Virus record (IMG/VR): IMGVR_UViG_3300015373_000023
Location: 1 to 34,066 of that record
DNA: 34,066 nt
From: a virus
Strand: one strand, 5' to 3'
Shown in pieces: positions 20,745 to 30,751 of this stretch (positions within the stretch are counted from its first letter, which is position 1; each line of letters opens with the position of its first letter). The translations under genes and the position numbers were made by a program. The notes beneath the pieces are model-generated. The model worked only from the letters and a program-made list of their open reading frames with translations. It did no database searches and was not told where the DNA came from.

Positions 20745-21592
20745 TACAGACCCCCGAAACGCTCATAAAACGAGAGTTCGTAATCCTGTACGCCGACATC
20801 AGTGGTAATCATGACTTCGTTGTCACCCGGTTGGAGCGTAGGCCACAAAGCACCTTCTTGCACATAGACTTTGGAGAGAAGATTCGTTATAACCCCCGTA
20901 TCGATACCGATATTCTGAACGAACTTCTGCATAGGAATAGAGCTAAGCTCGAAATACTTCGACGAATCTACCCCAGCAGCCACGCCAAAGAGCGTGATCT
21001 TGGGATCTCCGATCTGAATGGTAACGTCTTCAGGATTTGGTCCTGAAACTGCTGTGATCTTGACCTTGATTCCCGACTCGATAGTTCCCTTGTAGTCGAC
21101 GATAATCGGATCTTCGCCATATCGGATAGTATTACCGGTGATCACAGTCGGTTCGAGAGCTGTGAAATATGGATCCGGACAGATGATCGAGACCAGATAT
21201 TCAGGATCCTTAGAAAAGATATTGACTCCGACACTCTCGACCACTCCGGAGATTTCTACTGGGCCCATATCATCGCTGTAAAACACCAAACGAGTCGGTC
21301 TCTTCGGCATGAAATATTGATAGATGAGTTTGCGAAGACTCTCGTGCGTCCAAAGTTCCCAGTCAGGATTTGGATGAAGTGTAAGGACGAGATTTCGACT
21401 TGGAATACTGCTTCCTACGTAAGATGTTCCGTCGACAGATCCGAGTGGAGACGTATTGACAGCTGCTTTGACAGGATCGAGACCGTCGATATTGCGAATT
21501 TGAATCGGGTCTGTTTCAGCTCGGCCACCATCAAGAAGAGGTAGCGTAGGAGCTGAAGGCCATGAGCTATAAGCTTTGACTTCCGTCAACAC
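20744..21592 (-). CDS. Distal tail protein (Dit-like)
   Basis: A 282-residue protein placed right after the tape measure gene, where siphophages encode the distal tail hub. The N-terminal domain shows IQIRNIDGLDPVKAAVNTSP, then IPSRNLVLTLHPNPDWELWT and LVFYSDDMGPVEISGVVESV, the last resembling the belt domain of Dit proteins. The C-terminal part is beta-rich (galectin-like region of Dit), which is inference. The start is GTG at 21590-21592 with AAGGAGG about 10 nt upstream. A 75-nt hairpin element lies between it and the tape measure gene. Confidence 0.78.
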   Translation of the reverse strand: MLTEVKAYSSWPSAPTLPLLDGGRAETDPIQIRNIDGLDPVKAAVNTSPLGSVDGTSYVGSSIPSRNLVLTLHPNPDWELWTHESLRKLIYQYFMPKRPTRLVFYSDDMGPVEISGVVESVGVNIFSKDPEYLVSIICPDPYFTALEPTVITGNTIRYGEDPIIVDYKGTIESGIKVKITAVSGPNPEDVTIQIGDPKITLFGVAAGVDSSKYFELSSIPMQKFVQNIGIDTGVITNLLSKVYVQEGALWPTLQPGDNEVMITTDVGVQDYELSFYERFGGL

Positions 21593-21620
21593 AGCTCTCG
21601 GACCTCCTTAGATGGTAGGA

Positions 21621-21695
21621 GGAGTAGGACTTGGGGGGAACGGAGGTACTTTGGGAGGGTACTTCCGTTGGGAGAGAGCGGCCAAGTCCTACTCC
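21621..21695. other. 75-nt hairpin element between tape measure and Dit genes
   Basis: A perfect 14-bp outer stem pairs 21621-21634 with 21682-21695, and an inner 10-bp stem pairs 21640-21649 with 21659-21668 (one G-U pair, which here forms on the plus strand only). There is no U-run on the minus strand. It may control messenger processing between the very long tape measure gene and the tip genes. Confidence 0.6.
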
Positions 21696-21701
21696 ACGCT
21701 T

Positions 21702-24700
21702 TTATACTTCCAGTACAGACTTGAGTTGAGATAGCTGATTCTTCGTTTGTCTATAAATTTCGATCTCGGTCAAAGCCTCAGGCGAGTAATTGTTCTGTTC
21801 GAACTTGACATGTGTCCCGCCAGGCGCCACCGCAGTTAGCTCCTCTTGGGCACTCAGTTGTTCGGACGAGATAATCGAAGCCTGTCCATACGAAGCTGCC
21901 GCAGTGATCGGCGTTACGCTAGTCAAAGCTCCCAATTCTGCAGCTCCGGCCCGGACTTGTGTGAGATCGAGGATCGGCGTAATAACGGGGTTTGGGTTCA
22001 ATTCATTCGTAACCGCATCCGAAATACCACGCATTGATTCCTGCATCTGTGACAGCGCGTCCTTCGCTGCATCATCGACAGCATCCGTTACGATCTTGGA
22101 AGAATTAGAGAAGCCTTGTGCCATGCCCTCCATTGCAAACTTGCCGATTTCGGCAAACGCCTGCGATGGGGACTTGATCTTCAGCTCCTTCTTCAAGGCA
22201 CTGAGCATCTCTCTCGCGATTTCTTCCATCTCTCTGCGAATAGCCGATCTCTTGGCAGACAAACCATTCACAAGACCCTGAGCGGCATCAACACCAGCCT
22301 GATAGAGATTCCTACCGGCATTGGTAGCCAGAGTCTTGGATACGTTTGCAAGCTGAGTGTCAAGACGATTCAAACCGGCAACAGCGGTCTTACCACCTGA
22401 GAGAAGCTGAGTAGCAAAGGCCTGATCCTGAGGACCTTCAGAAAGAAGCTTCTGATAGGTCTTGTCGTCCAGACCCAGCTTCCTCAACTGATCAAGCGTC
22501 GACTGATATGCAGCAACTGCCTTGGCCTGATTGTCGAGAGCCTGCATATATGTAGCCAGCTGATCAATCGAGTTACCCTCAGCATCTTCCTTGACAATAT
22601 CCGGCAATGTCGAGTATTGATCGGCGAAACCCTTGATCGCTTCGTCTCGGGTCTGAGTAGCCTGCTTCAAAGCGTCCTTCGCGCCCTTCAGCCTCTCACC
22701 GATCTTCTCGTAATCGCCCGTCAGACCAATCAACGTCTTCTTCTCATCTTGAAGCGTCTTGGTCAGAGCAATATGACCTGCCGTCGAACGTGCTAGCAAG
22801 TCTTGATTCTCTTTGATGGTCTCTTGGGCTTCCTTGATTGCCGAAGCATCTTGCTTCTTAGCTTTCCGAAGCTTTGCGAGCTTATCCTCCTCAGAAGCAA
22901 TAGTTTCCCGAGCCTTCTGCATCGCTTCGGTCAGCTTGTTGTTCAGATCGGTAAAGACGCCACGAATATCATCGCCAGAACCTCTGAGTCCTTCGGCGAA
23001 TCCCTGTCCAACGTACTGACCAATCTCCATCATCACCTTGGAAGGCGATGTGATCTGGAAAGTATCGGTAAACGACTTGATTACTCCGTTACTCATAGCT
23101 TCGGCTGAGTCATAAGCCTTTGGTGCCGTATTATCCAGACCCTTGACCATGCCAAGAATGAGATTCTCGCCAATATCATTAGTGATTCTCGACGGAGAGA
23201 AGACTCCTGCAACTTTATGCATAAGACCCATGGCCTTACCCATGATTCCAGAGATCTTGTTGTACAACTCTCCCGCCTTACCAACCAGACCACCCGTCAT
23301 ACCGTTGATGATGGCGTAACCGATATTGAGACCGGCCTGACGCATCTCACCGATATGACTGTTAATTGCGTTCGCGATACCGTTCAGGAAGTTGATTACC
23401 GCTTCGATACCAGCGTTGGCGAGCCTGACTGAATTCGATGACAACGCATTGATGAACTTGATGATCGCGTCCGTACCAGCTTTGACAATTCTTGCGCCAG
23501 CATTGCCGATACCTTCGACAAACGCCACGATAACATCGGTCGCTGTCTTGATTACCTTTCCAATAGCACCGCTGATAGCCGACAAGAACTTTGTAAGGAC
23601 GCTAAGACCGGCAGTGGCGATCTTTCCGAGGTTACTGGCAACTGCACTAAGAAATGCGGTGATAATATTGAGAACTGTAGTAGCAATTGTCGAAATTCTG
23701 CTGATGATTCCCTTGATGAGGGAGGCAAACAGCTGGATTCCGGCATTGACGATCCTATTCAAGTTCGCCGAAATAGCCTGAATGAATTTGACGACAATAT
23801 CTACTACCAGAGTGACCAATTGTGGAATATTGTTTCTGATGCCTTGAAGGAGAGCAATCAAGAGATCAAATCCTGCCTGGATGATCTCTCCCTGTTTGTC
23901 ATGAAGAACCTGCAAAGCAGCATCGATCAATGCCTCGAATAGCTGGACGATCTTAGGAGTCATCTGAATGATGGCATCGACAACGCTGCTGAGGATCTTG
24001 ACAATTGCATCGACGAATTGTGGAGCAGTAGCGGCAAGCGCTTTCACAATTTCCAGAAGACCGAGTACTAGGAGCTTGATGTTGCTAATCAGGCCTTTGA
24101 CCAGTTCGGTGAATGCAGCAACTAGAATTCCGACTCCTGTTGGCGCTGCTACAACAAGAGCACTGAGAGCTGCCGAAATAAGGAAGAGTCCTGCGCCTAC
24201 TAGTGCTACACCCGCACCGACTAGAACTAATGCTGCTCCGAAGCCCAACAGTCCAGGTACGGCTCCTGTGATTAGTGCTCCAGCCACACCGATGACTGCG
24301 AATGCTGCTGCGAGAGCAACTAGTCCCTTGACAATGGTTGCCCATGACATCTTTCCTAGCATTACAAGAGCTGGGGCGAGAAGAGCAATTCCTCCCGCAA
24401 CTACAGTTAGCGCCAATGCACCAGGTAGCGCTCCTTCCATGGCATACATGGCATCGATCAGAAGGAACAATGCTCCACCCAGAGCGATCAAGCTCTTTCC
24501 GATCTCTCTGATGGACATTCCACCCATCTTTGCAAGCGCAATGGCAATCAGATTCAGCGCACCTGCTACAATGAGAAGCCCAGCGGCCTTAAGTGCGGTA
24601 TCCTTCGGCAAGAATTTCATAGCTACGACGATAATGCCGAGAGAAGCGGCTATACCCAATAGACCTTGGCCGATTGTCCGCAAATCCATACCGCCGAATG

Positions 24701-27356
24701 CTGCTACGGCACTTGCCAGGATTCTGAGACCAGCAGCCAGGGCGATGACTCCGATTCCAGCGGAGATGATACCCTTCACAGGCATGTTTCTCATTGCATC
24801 GATCAGGAGAACCAAACCTACCGCAATAGCTCCGAGACCCTTGCCCAATTCCTTCATATTCATACTGGCCATCTGCTTCACGGCAAGCGCCAAGAGATTC
24901 AGAGCGATAGCCATAGCAGTAAGGCCGACACCCGCTCGAACCATTCCCGCAGAATTGGCAGACAGAGGAATCGATGCTGCTGAGACAGCAACCAACAAAG
25001 CCGCGACTCCACCAAGTCCCTTTGCGAGCTCTTCCCAGCTGAGTCGACTGAGAATAACCACGGCAATAGAAAGGGTTGTGATCGCTCCAGCCAACAGGAT
25101 CATGGCACCGGCGATAACCGGCATCTTGACGAAACCCATCGTCTTGGTAATGTTGCCCAGGATCGCCATAGCGCCGAGAAGCTGACCAAACGCAACGGTC
25201 ATTGCCGTCAGAGATGACTTGAGTCGTTCCGGATCCACGAACGACAGAGCAACGACAGATGCAGTCAAGAGCGCAATAGCGATGGCAATTTCCTTGAGAG
25301 TCTTCGCCTTGATGTTGTTCTGCAAAGCGACCATCGAGCCTTCAAGGGCCTTGAATGTGCCGCTGATGTTCGCAAGAATCCCGCCACCGAATCCCTTGGT
25401 GATCTGATCAATAGCTGAACCCTTGCCCAAGAACTTCTTGAACATCACGGTCAATCCGACAAGAAGACCAGTGCGAATAACGGCCAGGATCGCCTCGAAG
25501 TTCATGGTCGACATGGCGTTGCCGAAAGCGGTGACAAACGTTCCCAAACCCTTGGCTACAGATTCCCCAATGGACTGGAAAACATCTCCCGATCCGGCGA
25601 AACCCTCGATGAAGCGGTTCCAAGCATTGGCAACGGCTTGAAGAATCTTCGAGAAGGGCGACAGAGAACTCGTTACTCCATCGATTTCGTCAGAAATTCC
25701 CGCGGAGGAAAATCCTTCAAACAAATTCGACACAGCGTCGGCCAAAGCTCCCAGGAGTTTGAGAGGAGCTCCAAGAACACCGGCAAGTCCATCAAAGAAC
25801 TTGGTGATCTTGTTGCCCTTCTTCAAGGACTCGTCGAGAGCAACAATGAAATCGCCGATTCTGGCAGTAAGATTCAGGAATTTGCCTTCTCCGCCACCAG
25901 CTGCATTGAATAGTCGACTAAAGAAGTGAAATATACCGCTAATTACTTGCTTCCCGATGTCCAGAATCGCGAAAAGTCCTCGGAAAGTACGTCTCAGATT
26001 CTCGATAGTGGTCGGACTGGGCTTGAGCGCTTCAGCAAAGTCCTGGAATCGCTTTGTGAGGTCAAGCAGTGTTTTCCCTGTAACTGGTGGGAAAATATCG
26101 CGAAATGCGTCCTTAATTGGCGCAACAATCATGCCAAGATTGTGAAATGCCGTCCTTACAGAGTCGATCAAGATCGTTCGGCCGCCGAGATCTTTCCAAT
26201 CCTGGAGAACCTTGTTACGAGCGTCGGCATTTGCCTTGATGAATCCGTTGACAGCATTCGAGAGACCCGTGAAGAGTGTCTTGGCCTCACCGAAGTCACC
26301 AAAGATGATCTGCCAGGTCTGTGCCCAACCCGATCCAGCAGTTTCCTTGGCGGTATCGAGAACTCCCTGCAGGGTCTTGACTTCAGTCGCTGCTTTCATA
26401 GCCGTAGTGGCCGTCTGCTGAATAGCTTTGATCTGAGCGTCGTTGAATCCCTGTGCCTTGAGCTCAGCAGCTGACAAATCGCCCGTAAACTGCTGCAACG
26501 TCTTCGTAAGGACGTCAGAAGTCAGCCAAGACTTCTCACCTGGCTTCGCCGAGATGGAGTTACGGAACGATTCTCCGGCGATCGAGACGTTCTTCATCTT
26601 TCCGGTGAGCTTAACCGTCTTCTCATCCAGCGTACCCATCGCTACAGCGGTCTGAGCGAGAGCTCTCTGGAAGACGGTACCACCCATACCGGCATTTACG
26701 ACGGAGTTCCAGTCCTGAAGGTTGACTCGACCAGCTGCGATAGCCTGGGAGAGCTGATACATCGCCGTCGAGGCCTGCTCAGCATTCGAGCCAGAGAGAG
26801 CCGCCAGGTTGGCGATACCCTTGATGGACCCAGTTGCCGTATCCAGATCGACACCGGCAGCCGTGAAGGTACCGATGTTCTTCGCCATCTGGCTGAAATT
26901 GTAGATCGTCTTGTCCGAGTAGTCGTTAAGCTGCTTGAGCGCAGCATTGACGTCCTTCAGCTTGGCACCAGAGGCCTGAGTGTTGGCCAAGATCGTCTGA
27001 ACGGCATTCAGATTGGTCGTATACTCGGAGAAACCGGCCTTGATTGGATCGATGGTGAATGCCTTGGCGAATCTGCCTGCTGCTCGTACCGCTTGTGTTG
27101 CTAACTGAGACAGTACACCGATCGCAACGAGGTGAAACGTTCTGAGTTTGTTGCTGACCTCGTCGACAGACTGACCAAGATGACCGAGACTGAGACTCTT
27201 GAATATACCTTGAAGTTTCTCGAAGCCCTTACCCACATCCTGAATCTTGAGAGAGGCCTTGAGCTTGTCCAGAGCACTAATGGCCTTATTGACACCCGAT
27301 TCGAACTTACTTGACTCGAAACTTAGAGCAACGACTTTGTCGTCGATGACAGCCAC
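21702..27356 (-). CDS. Tape measure protein
   Basis: A giant protein of 1884 residues that sets tail length and sits inside the tube. It begins with a tape-measure-type helical N-terminus (FESSKFESGVNKAISALDKL) and contains the QYTTNLNAVQTILANTQ-like conserved segment (about residues 105-135). The middle is highly hydrophobic and Ala/Gly-rich (several membrane-like helices, about 640-1080), then a heptad- or 11-residue-repeat part around 1080-1400 (repeating GI---I--A). The C-terminal third has three SPS motifs of the type SPS-----IG--------G-- (SPSRITNDIGENLI, SPSKVMMEIGQYVG, SPSQAFAEIGKFAM). The GTG start shares one base with the upstream stop. The large plus-strand ORF at 23968-25185 is a shadow of this gene. 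Confidence 0.93.
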   Translation of the reverse strand: MAVIDDKVVALSFESSKFESGVNKAISALDKLKASLKIQDVGKGFEKLQGIFKSLSLGHLGQSVDEVSNKLRTFHLVAIGVLSQLATQAVRAAGRFAKAFTIDPIKAGFSEYTTNLNAVQTILANTQASGAKLKDVNAALKQLNDYSDKTIYNFSQMAKNIGTFTAAGVDLDTATGSIKGIANLAALSGSNAEQASTAMYQLSQAIAAGRVNLQDWNSVVNAGMGGTVFQRALAQTAVAMGTLDEKTVKLTGKMKNVSIAGESFRNSISAKPGEKSWLTSDVLTKTLQQFTGDLSAAELKAQGFNDAQIKAIQQTATTAMKAATEVKTLQGVLDTAKETAGSGWAQTWQIIFGDFGEAKTLFTGLSNAVNGFIKANADARNKVLQDWKDLGGRTILIDSVRTAFHNLGMIVAPIKDAFRDIFPPVTGKTLLDLTKRFQDFAEALKPSPTTIENLRRTFRGLFAILDIGKQVISGIFHFFSRLFNAAGGGEGKFLNLTARIGDFIVALDESLKKGNKITKFFDGLAGVLGAPLKLLGALADAVSNLFEGFSSAGISDEIDGVTSSLSPFSKILQAVANAWNRFIEGFAGSGDVFQSIGESVAKGLGTFVTAFGNAMSTMNFEAILAVIRTGLLVGLTVMFKKFLGKGSAIDQITKGFGGGILANISGTFKALEGSMVALQNNIKAKTLKEIAIAIALLTASVVALSFVDPERLKSSLTAMTVAFGQLLGAMAILGNITKTMGFVKMPVIAGAMILLAGAITTLSIAVVILSRLSWEELAKGLGGVAALLVAVSAASIPLSANSAGMVRAGVGLTAMAIALNLLALAVKQMASMNMKELGKGLGAIAVGLVLLIDAMRNMPVKGIISAGIGVIALAAGLRILASAVAAFGGMDLRTIGQGLLGIAASLGIIVVAMKFLPKDTALKAAGLLIVAGALNLIAIALAKMGGMSIREIGKSLIALGGALFLLIDAMYAMEGALPGALALTVVAGGIALLAPALVMLGKMSWATIVKGLVALAAAFAVIGVAGALITGAVPGLLGFGAALVLVGAGVALVGAGLFLISAALSALVVAAPTGVGILVAAFTELVKGLISNIKLLVLGLLEIVKALAATAPQFVDAIVKILSSVVDAIIQMTPKIVQLFEALIDAALQVLHDKQGEIIQAGFDLLIALLQGIRNNIPQLVTLVVDIVVKFIQAISANLNRIVNAGIQLFASLIKGIISRISTIATTVLNIITAFLSAVASNLGKIATAGLSVLTKFLSAISGAIGKVIKTATDVIVAFVEGIGNAGARIVKAGTDAIIKFINALSSNSVRLANAGIEAVINFLNGIANAINSHIGEMRQAGLNIGYAIINGMTGGLVGKAGELYNKISGIMGKAMGLMHKVAGVFSPSRITNDIGENLILGMVKGLDNTAPKAYDSAEAMSNGVIKSFTDTFQITSPSKVMMEIGQYVGQGFAEGLRGSGDDIRGVFTDLNNKLTEAMQKARETIASEEDKLAKLRKAKKQDASAIKEAQETIKENQDLLARSTAGHIALTKTLQDEKKTLIGLTGDYEKIGERLKGAKDALKQATQTRDEAIKGFADQYSTLPDIVKEDAEGNSIDQLATYMQALDNQAKAVAAYQSTLDQLRKLGLDDKTYQKLLSEGPQDQAFATQLLSGGKTAVAGLNRLDTQLANVSKTLATNAGRNLYQAGVDAAQGLVNGLSAKRSAIRREMEEIAREMLSALKKELKIKSPSQAFAEIGKFAMEGMAQGFSNSSKIVTDAVDDAAKDALSQMQESMRGISDAVTNELNPNPVITPILDLTQVRAGAAELGALTSVTPITAAASYGQASIISSEQLSAQEELTAVAPGGTHVKFEQNNYSPEALTEIEIYRQTKNQLSQLKSVLEV

Positions 27357-27733
27357 TAGACTCTATTCACCTCCCTCATCGCTTCGGCTACGATTTGGTC
27401 AAATATAGGTCGAATTGCAGGCATAATGTAGTCTCGGCCCTGTACATACCCTCCCGTTCCCGTACCATGGCCGTACTGAAGGATGACGGCAATCGGTACA
27501 CCGTCCTCGACATGGCTGTTATGCCAGCGAATCGAGTAATATCCCGGTCGCGAGATAACGGAATGAGACCACGATGCTGCGGTAAGACCCGATTCTCTCG
27601 GAGTGGCATTCGAAAGAGCATTTACACCCAAAGTTCCGTACTTATTCAGAATATCAAGGCGTTGTTGCTCTTTCAGTCGGCGTAACCACGCTTCAACGTG
27701 ACTAAACGATCCTTTCTCCGTAATAGTGATCAT
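27356..27733 (-). CDS. HK97 gp10-like neck/tail completion protein
   Basis: A 125-residue protein. The pattern ALSNATPRESGLTAASWSHS, then IRWHNSHVEDGVPIAVILQY, GHGTGTGGYVQGRDYIMPAI and a final helix fits the HK97 gp10-like family of tail completion proteins. In most siphophages this gene lies before the tail-tube gene; here it lies after two fibre genes and directly before the tape measure. Its stop overlaps the GTG of the tape measure. Confidence 0.75.
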   Translation of the reverse strand: MITITEKGSFSHVEAWLRRLKEQQRLDILNKYGTLGVNALSNATPRESGLTAASWSHSVISRPGYYSIRWHNSHVEDGVPIAVILQYGHGTGTGGYVQGRDYIMPAIRPIFDQIVAEAMREVNRV

Positions 27734-27736
27734 GAT

Positions 27737-28609
27737 CTACTCTGCAGTGAGACGTAGAATCACGATACCCTTCTGACTGGGAGTTCTCGCTCCGATAGAT
27801 TGACCGAATACCGTAGGCAATCCATTCAGAGGCGCTGCTTTAGCTCCACTCGCACCCCCCGGAATGATTCCGTCTGCTCCACTACTTGAATCGTCACTTT
27901 GGGGAGCTCCTGGCCCATAAACCGATGTATCTCCAGGATTATATGAGCCCCTTCCTCCAGCAGTAGCGAAAGAATAAGTTCCTCCGTCGTACCTTCCGAC
28001 TCCGCCAGCTCCGCCACCTCCACCTTTGCCTATATTGTTGAAGATCGTGCCGTCAGTACCATCAGTACCAGGAATATAAGGACCAGTAGGAGACGGAGTA
28101 CCGGCCAATCCTCCTGGTGCTCCTCCTCCAGCAATAGTGCGATTACCAATTCCACCATCTCCGCCATGGGCTTGTGTGGTAACTGTCAAAGAATTCGACT
28201 GAACTCTTTTTCCGCCCTTACCACCTGAGGCTCGACATGTAGTACCGTTAAACGCCGAATGTCCACCATCACTACCGTCAGAAGTAAGAGCAGGATTACT
28301 GGAATGCTCGTTTCCGGGAATACCTGCAATACCTACTTCGACATACACATCAGTAGGAAGAGCCGATAGCAATCCGCGAACTCGATGGAATCCACCACCG
28401 CCACCAGCTCCACCATAACTTCGAATTAGCGTACCCGTATTGGCAGTATCAATACCTCCGCCGATTCCGCCTCCGCCACCAATGCAAATTACCTCGAAAT
28501 GGGTGTATCCGAGTTCGAGATAATTCTCCGGATAGAAGTATTGATTGGTTTCTAAACGAAGTACCAGTGGGTCAGGGCGAATCAGGCTTCCTGCGAGCTC
28601 GATTCTCAT
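27737..28609 (-). CDS. Glycine-rich fibre / receptor-binding protein
   Basis: A 290-residue protein, dominated by glycine runs (GGGGGIGGGIDTANTG, GGAGGGGGFHRVRG, GKGGGGGAGGVGRYDGG), as in the glycine-rich tips of phage fibres where glycine-rich helices form the adhesive tip. The N-terminus (PLVLRLETNQYFYPENYLEL) and C-terminus (GKGIVILRL-like end, TPSQKGIVILRL) are typical of glycine-rich minor tail proteins. It follows the collar-domain fibre gene. Both lie upstream of the tape measure, which is unusual. Confidence 0.8.
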   Translation of the reverse strand: MRIELAGSLIRPDPLVLRLETNQYFYPENYLELGYTHFEVICIGGGGGIGGGIDTANTGTLIRSYGGAGGGGGFHRVRGLLSALPTDVYVEVGIAGIPGNEHSSNPALTSDGSDGGHSAFNGTTCRASGGKGGKRVQSNSLTVTTQAHGGDGGIGNRTIAGGGAPGGLAGTPSPTGPYIPGTDGTDGTIFNNIGKGGGGGAGGVGRYDGGTYSFATAGGRGSYNPGDTSVYGPGAPQSDDSSSGADGIIPGGASGAKAAPLNGLPTVFGQSIGARTPSQKGIVILRLTAE

Positions 28610-28611
28610 GA

Positions 28612-29337
28612 CTAACCGTCCAAATATACGATGTAAGGCACAAAGACGGTCGGCTGAACGTTCTCGTGAGCCCCGTTACCACCCGTACTGCTTGATGCCA
28701 CCGATGTGGCTGGACCAACATGCTTATCCCGACCACCATCAACGCCTGCCGAATCTTGTGTGGATCCATACGTGGCATATGACGCCAATCCGCTGCCAGC
28801 AAGATGAGTATGTGCGGGCATTTCGGGAACCGTAAGGACGTGTGTTTCCTCTCCAGTTCTTGCGGCAATCGTGATCGCGACAGAACGAGTCATACGATTA
28901 GCACGACTACCGTCGCCAGGCATCTGATCCATACCAGAAGGTACCAGACCTCGGAGATCCGGAACTCGGAAGTTAGCTACACCAGGATCGCTTGCTCCGG
29001 CAAATGTACGCCATCCCGAAGCAATATGACCAGCGGCGATAGGATGTTCTGATACGACATAGACTGCCCCGTTTGCCCAAACCCAACGTCCGTAAGTTCC
29101 AATCGCAGGAAGATTTGTTCCCGACCACATCCGAACTTCACCCGGAATAGCACTGATTGCGGCTGGACCCGAAGGACCGGCAGGACCCGGAGGACCAAGA
29201 ACAGGACCGGCATCGATTTCACTTCCATCGTGCTTAATGAGCCACAGATGACCATCGCCTCTTACTTCACCGTCGACGACCGATTCTGCTTCAATACCTA
29301 GCATTCTTTCTGCTGTAAGACCGGTAATAGTAGCCAT
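28612..29337 (-). CDS. Tail fibre with tail-collar domain
   Basis: A 241-residue protein with an N-terminal segment, a short collagen-like run (GPPGPAGPSGPA near residues 48-60) and a C-terminal phage tail collar-like domain (GEVRMWSGTNLPAIGTYGRW, ANFRVPDLRGLVPSGMDQM, and MPAHTHLAGSG with the family's typical HTH motif). It is a likely receptor-binding or fibre protein. An AAGGAGGTGAA site lies before the ATG at 29335-29337. Its closest partner is the glycine-rich gene directly downstream. Confidence 0.82.
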   Translation of the reverse strand: MATITGLTAERMLGIEAESVVDGEVRGDGHLWLIKHDGSEIDAGPVLGPPGPAGPSGPAAISAIPGEVRMWSGTNLPAIGTYGRWVWANGAVYVVSEHPIAAGHIASGWRTFAGASDPGVANFRVPDLRGLVPSGMDQMPGDGSRANRMTRSVAITIAARTGEETHVLTVPEMPAHTHLAGSGLASYATYGSTQDSAGVDGGRDKHVGPATSVASSSTGGNGAHENVQPTVFVPYIVYLDG

Positions 29338-29346
29338 TTCACCTCC

Positions 29347-30156
29347 TTAACTTGATCCGCCGACGTTCGTAGATGACACTTCATATGTATCTGGATTCAA
29401 ATATGTGGCATCTGCACCATCGATTTGGAAAGTGGTATCGTCGATCATATCGATATATGTATTAGACTCGTCAATAGCAGTCCAACTACCATCTCCATGA
29501 TCAATGATGATAAGCGCACCCAGATATCCAAAGATTTCGCCGATTTCTGTGATTGGCGGAAGACTAGGACCCACTTTATCCGTTCCATACAGCGTGGATT
29601 CCAGCAATCTCAAGACATCAGGAGGAGTTTTCCTTGAATCGATAGAAATGTGAACTGTCGGTCGAAGTTTCTGAATCTTTGGAGGTGTTCCTGTCAAAGT
29701 CCAGGAAAACTGGGTTGCTTCGGCCGTTTCTCTCAAGGTTTGGAAAGTAGCCGTATCAGGATTAGCAATAATATTATAAAGGATATGAATCTTGTATCCG
29801 TGATCCATCCCATCAATGTCATTGCCGACTTTCGTTCGGTATGACAAGTTGAAACTCTTCGAGGGTTGCTCGTAATAGTCCAATCCTGGGGCAACTTCGG
29901 CAATTCCGTTGACAGAATCGAACTCGTCGGGATAGGTATACGCCTTGAGCTTTCCCTGGAAGTCTCCTGGAGTAAGATTCTCTAGAAACTTCACACCCTC
30001 AAGATAAAACGACTTCAATTCTGAGTTTTCGGACTCTTCTACATCGATGAGCCCGTTCCAAGGAGCTACTGTGCCGTCTTGAAGATAGAGAACCCCACGA
30101 TCGACACCCGTTTGATACACTCTCTCGCCGACTTCATCCCAAGTAAGAGTTGCCAC
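29347..30156 (-). CDS. Second tail-tube protein (paralogue)
   Basis: A 269-residue protein starting at GTG 30154-30156 with GGGGGTGA upstream. It is a paralogue of the protein at 30752-31408: both begin MA-LTWD-VGERVY-TGVD-G, and share AYTYPDEF or AFTYPDEF, LSYRT-VGND-DG-DHGYK-H and a late LL--LYG segment. It has about 45 extra C-terminal residues (LIIIDHGDGSWTAIDESNTY). The first copy is the likely main tube; this one may decorate or form a different tube section, which is inference. Confidence 0.8.
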   Translation of the reverse strand: MATLTWDEVGERVYQTGVDRGVLYLQDGTVAPWNGLIDVEESENSELKSFYLEGVKFLENLTPGDFQGKLKAYTYPDEFDSVNGIAEVAPGLDYYEQPSKSFNLSYRTKVGNDIDGMDHGYKIHILYNIIANPDTATFQTLRETAEATQFSWTLTGTPPKIQKLRPTVHISIDSRKTPPDVLRLLESTLYGTDKVGPSLPPITEIGEIFGYLGALIIIDHGDGSWTAIDESNTYIDMIDDTTFQIDGADATYLNPDTYEVSSTNVGGSS

Positions 30157-30168
30157 GTCACCCCCTTT

Positions 30169-30711
30169 CTAACCTTTGCTTCCGAGCTGTGCTCTACGTT
30201 GAGCATTGAGTTCTCTGTTTCGGGCTGCGATTTCAGCGCGACTCATCTTCTTGGGTTTCGCTGACTTGACATTACAAACTCGAATCAACGTGAATAACCG
30301 ATTGAGATGCCAGTGCTCACATTCGAATGGGATCTGAAACGTCACCATCCAGTAATAGATGAGTTCGGACGTGATCACTTCTCTACTTGGAGGAGCTCCA
30401 GGAGCTTCATTGAACCAAGTGGCACTCATCTTTGCGTCGATGTATTCGTTAATCGCGTTGATGTTCTGCTCAGAAAGCTTGAGATACACTTCGTCCGGCA
30501 CATTTGGAGTCAATGTCATGGCCTTGATATAGCCGATGACTTCTTCGGTCGTCTTCTCGACCTTGCCTAGGAAAGGCTTTTCGTACTTTGACTCCCATTT
30601 TGACAGTGAGACTAGAGAATGCTCTAGATCCAAAGTCACGTCGTCAACGGTGATGAACTCTTGTGACTTTTCGTCGAACATTTCGACGCCCGGAACAATA
30701 ATGGTAAGCAT
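30169..30711 (-). CDS. Tail assembly chaperone-position protein
   Basis: A 180-residue helical protein ([60 protein letters not shown]) with a basic C-terminus ([20 protein letters not shown]). In Gram-positive siphophages a protein of this style lies between tail tube and tape measure and is called a tail assembly chaperone; here it sits between two tail-tube paralogues. I see no programmed frameshift product. The assignment is from position and composition. Confidence 0.65.
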   Translation of the reverse strand: MLTIIVPGVEMFDEKSQEFITVDDVTLDLEHSLVSLSKWESKYEKPFLGKVEKTTEEVIGYIKAMTLTPNVPDEVYLKLSEQNINAINEYIDAKMSATWFNEAPGAPPSREVITSELIYYWMVTFQIPFECEHWHLNRLFTLIRVCNVKSAKPKKMSRAEIAARNRELNAQRRAQLGSKG

Positions 30712-30751
30712 TCCCTAGTCTCCTGTCTAAGCAAATCATGATCCTTGGGGC

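Noticed and set aside
23968-25185. 405-residue ORF on the plus strand
   Set aside because: It is antisense to the Ala/Gly-rich part of the tape measure gene. Its product is low-complexity (Ala, Ile, Pro, Arg, Thr) and it has no ribosome site or neighbours on that strand.
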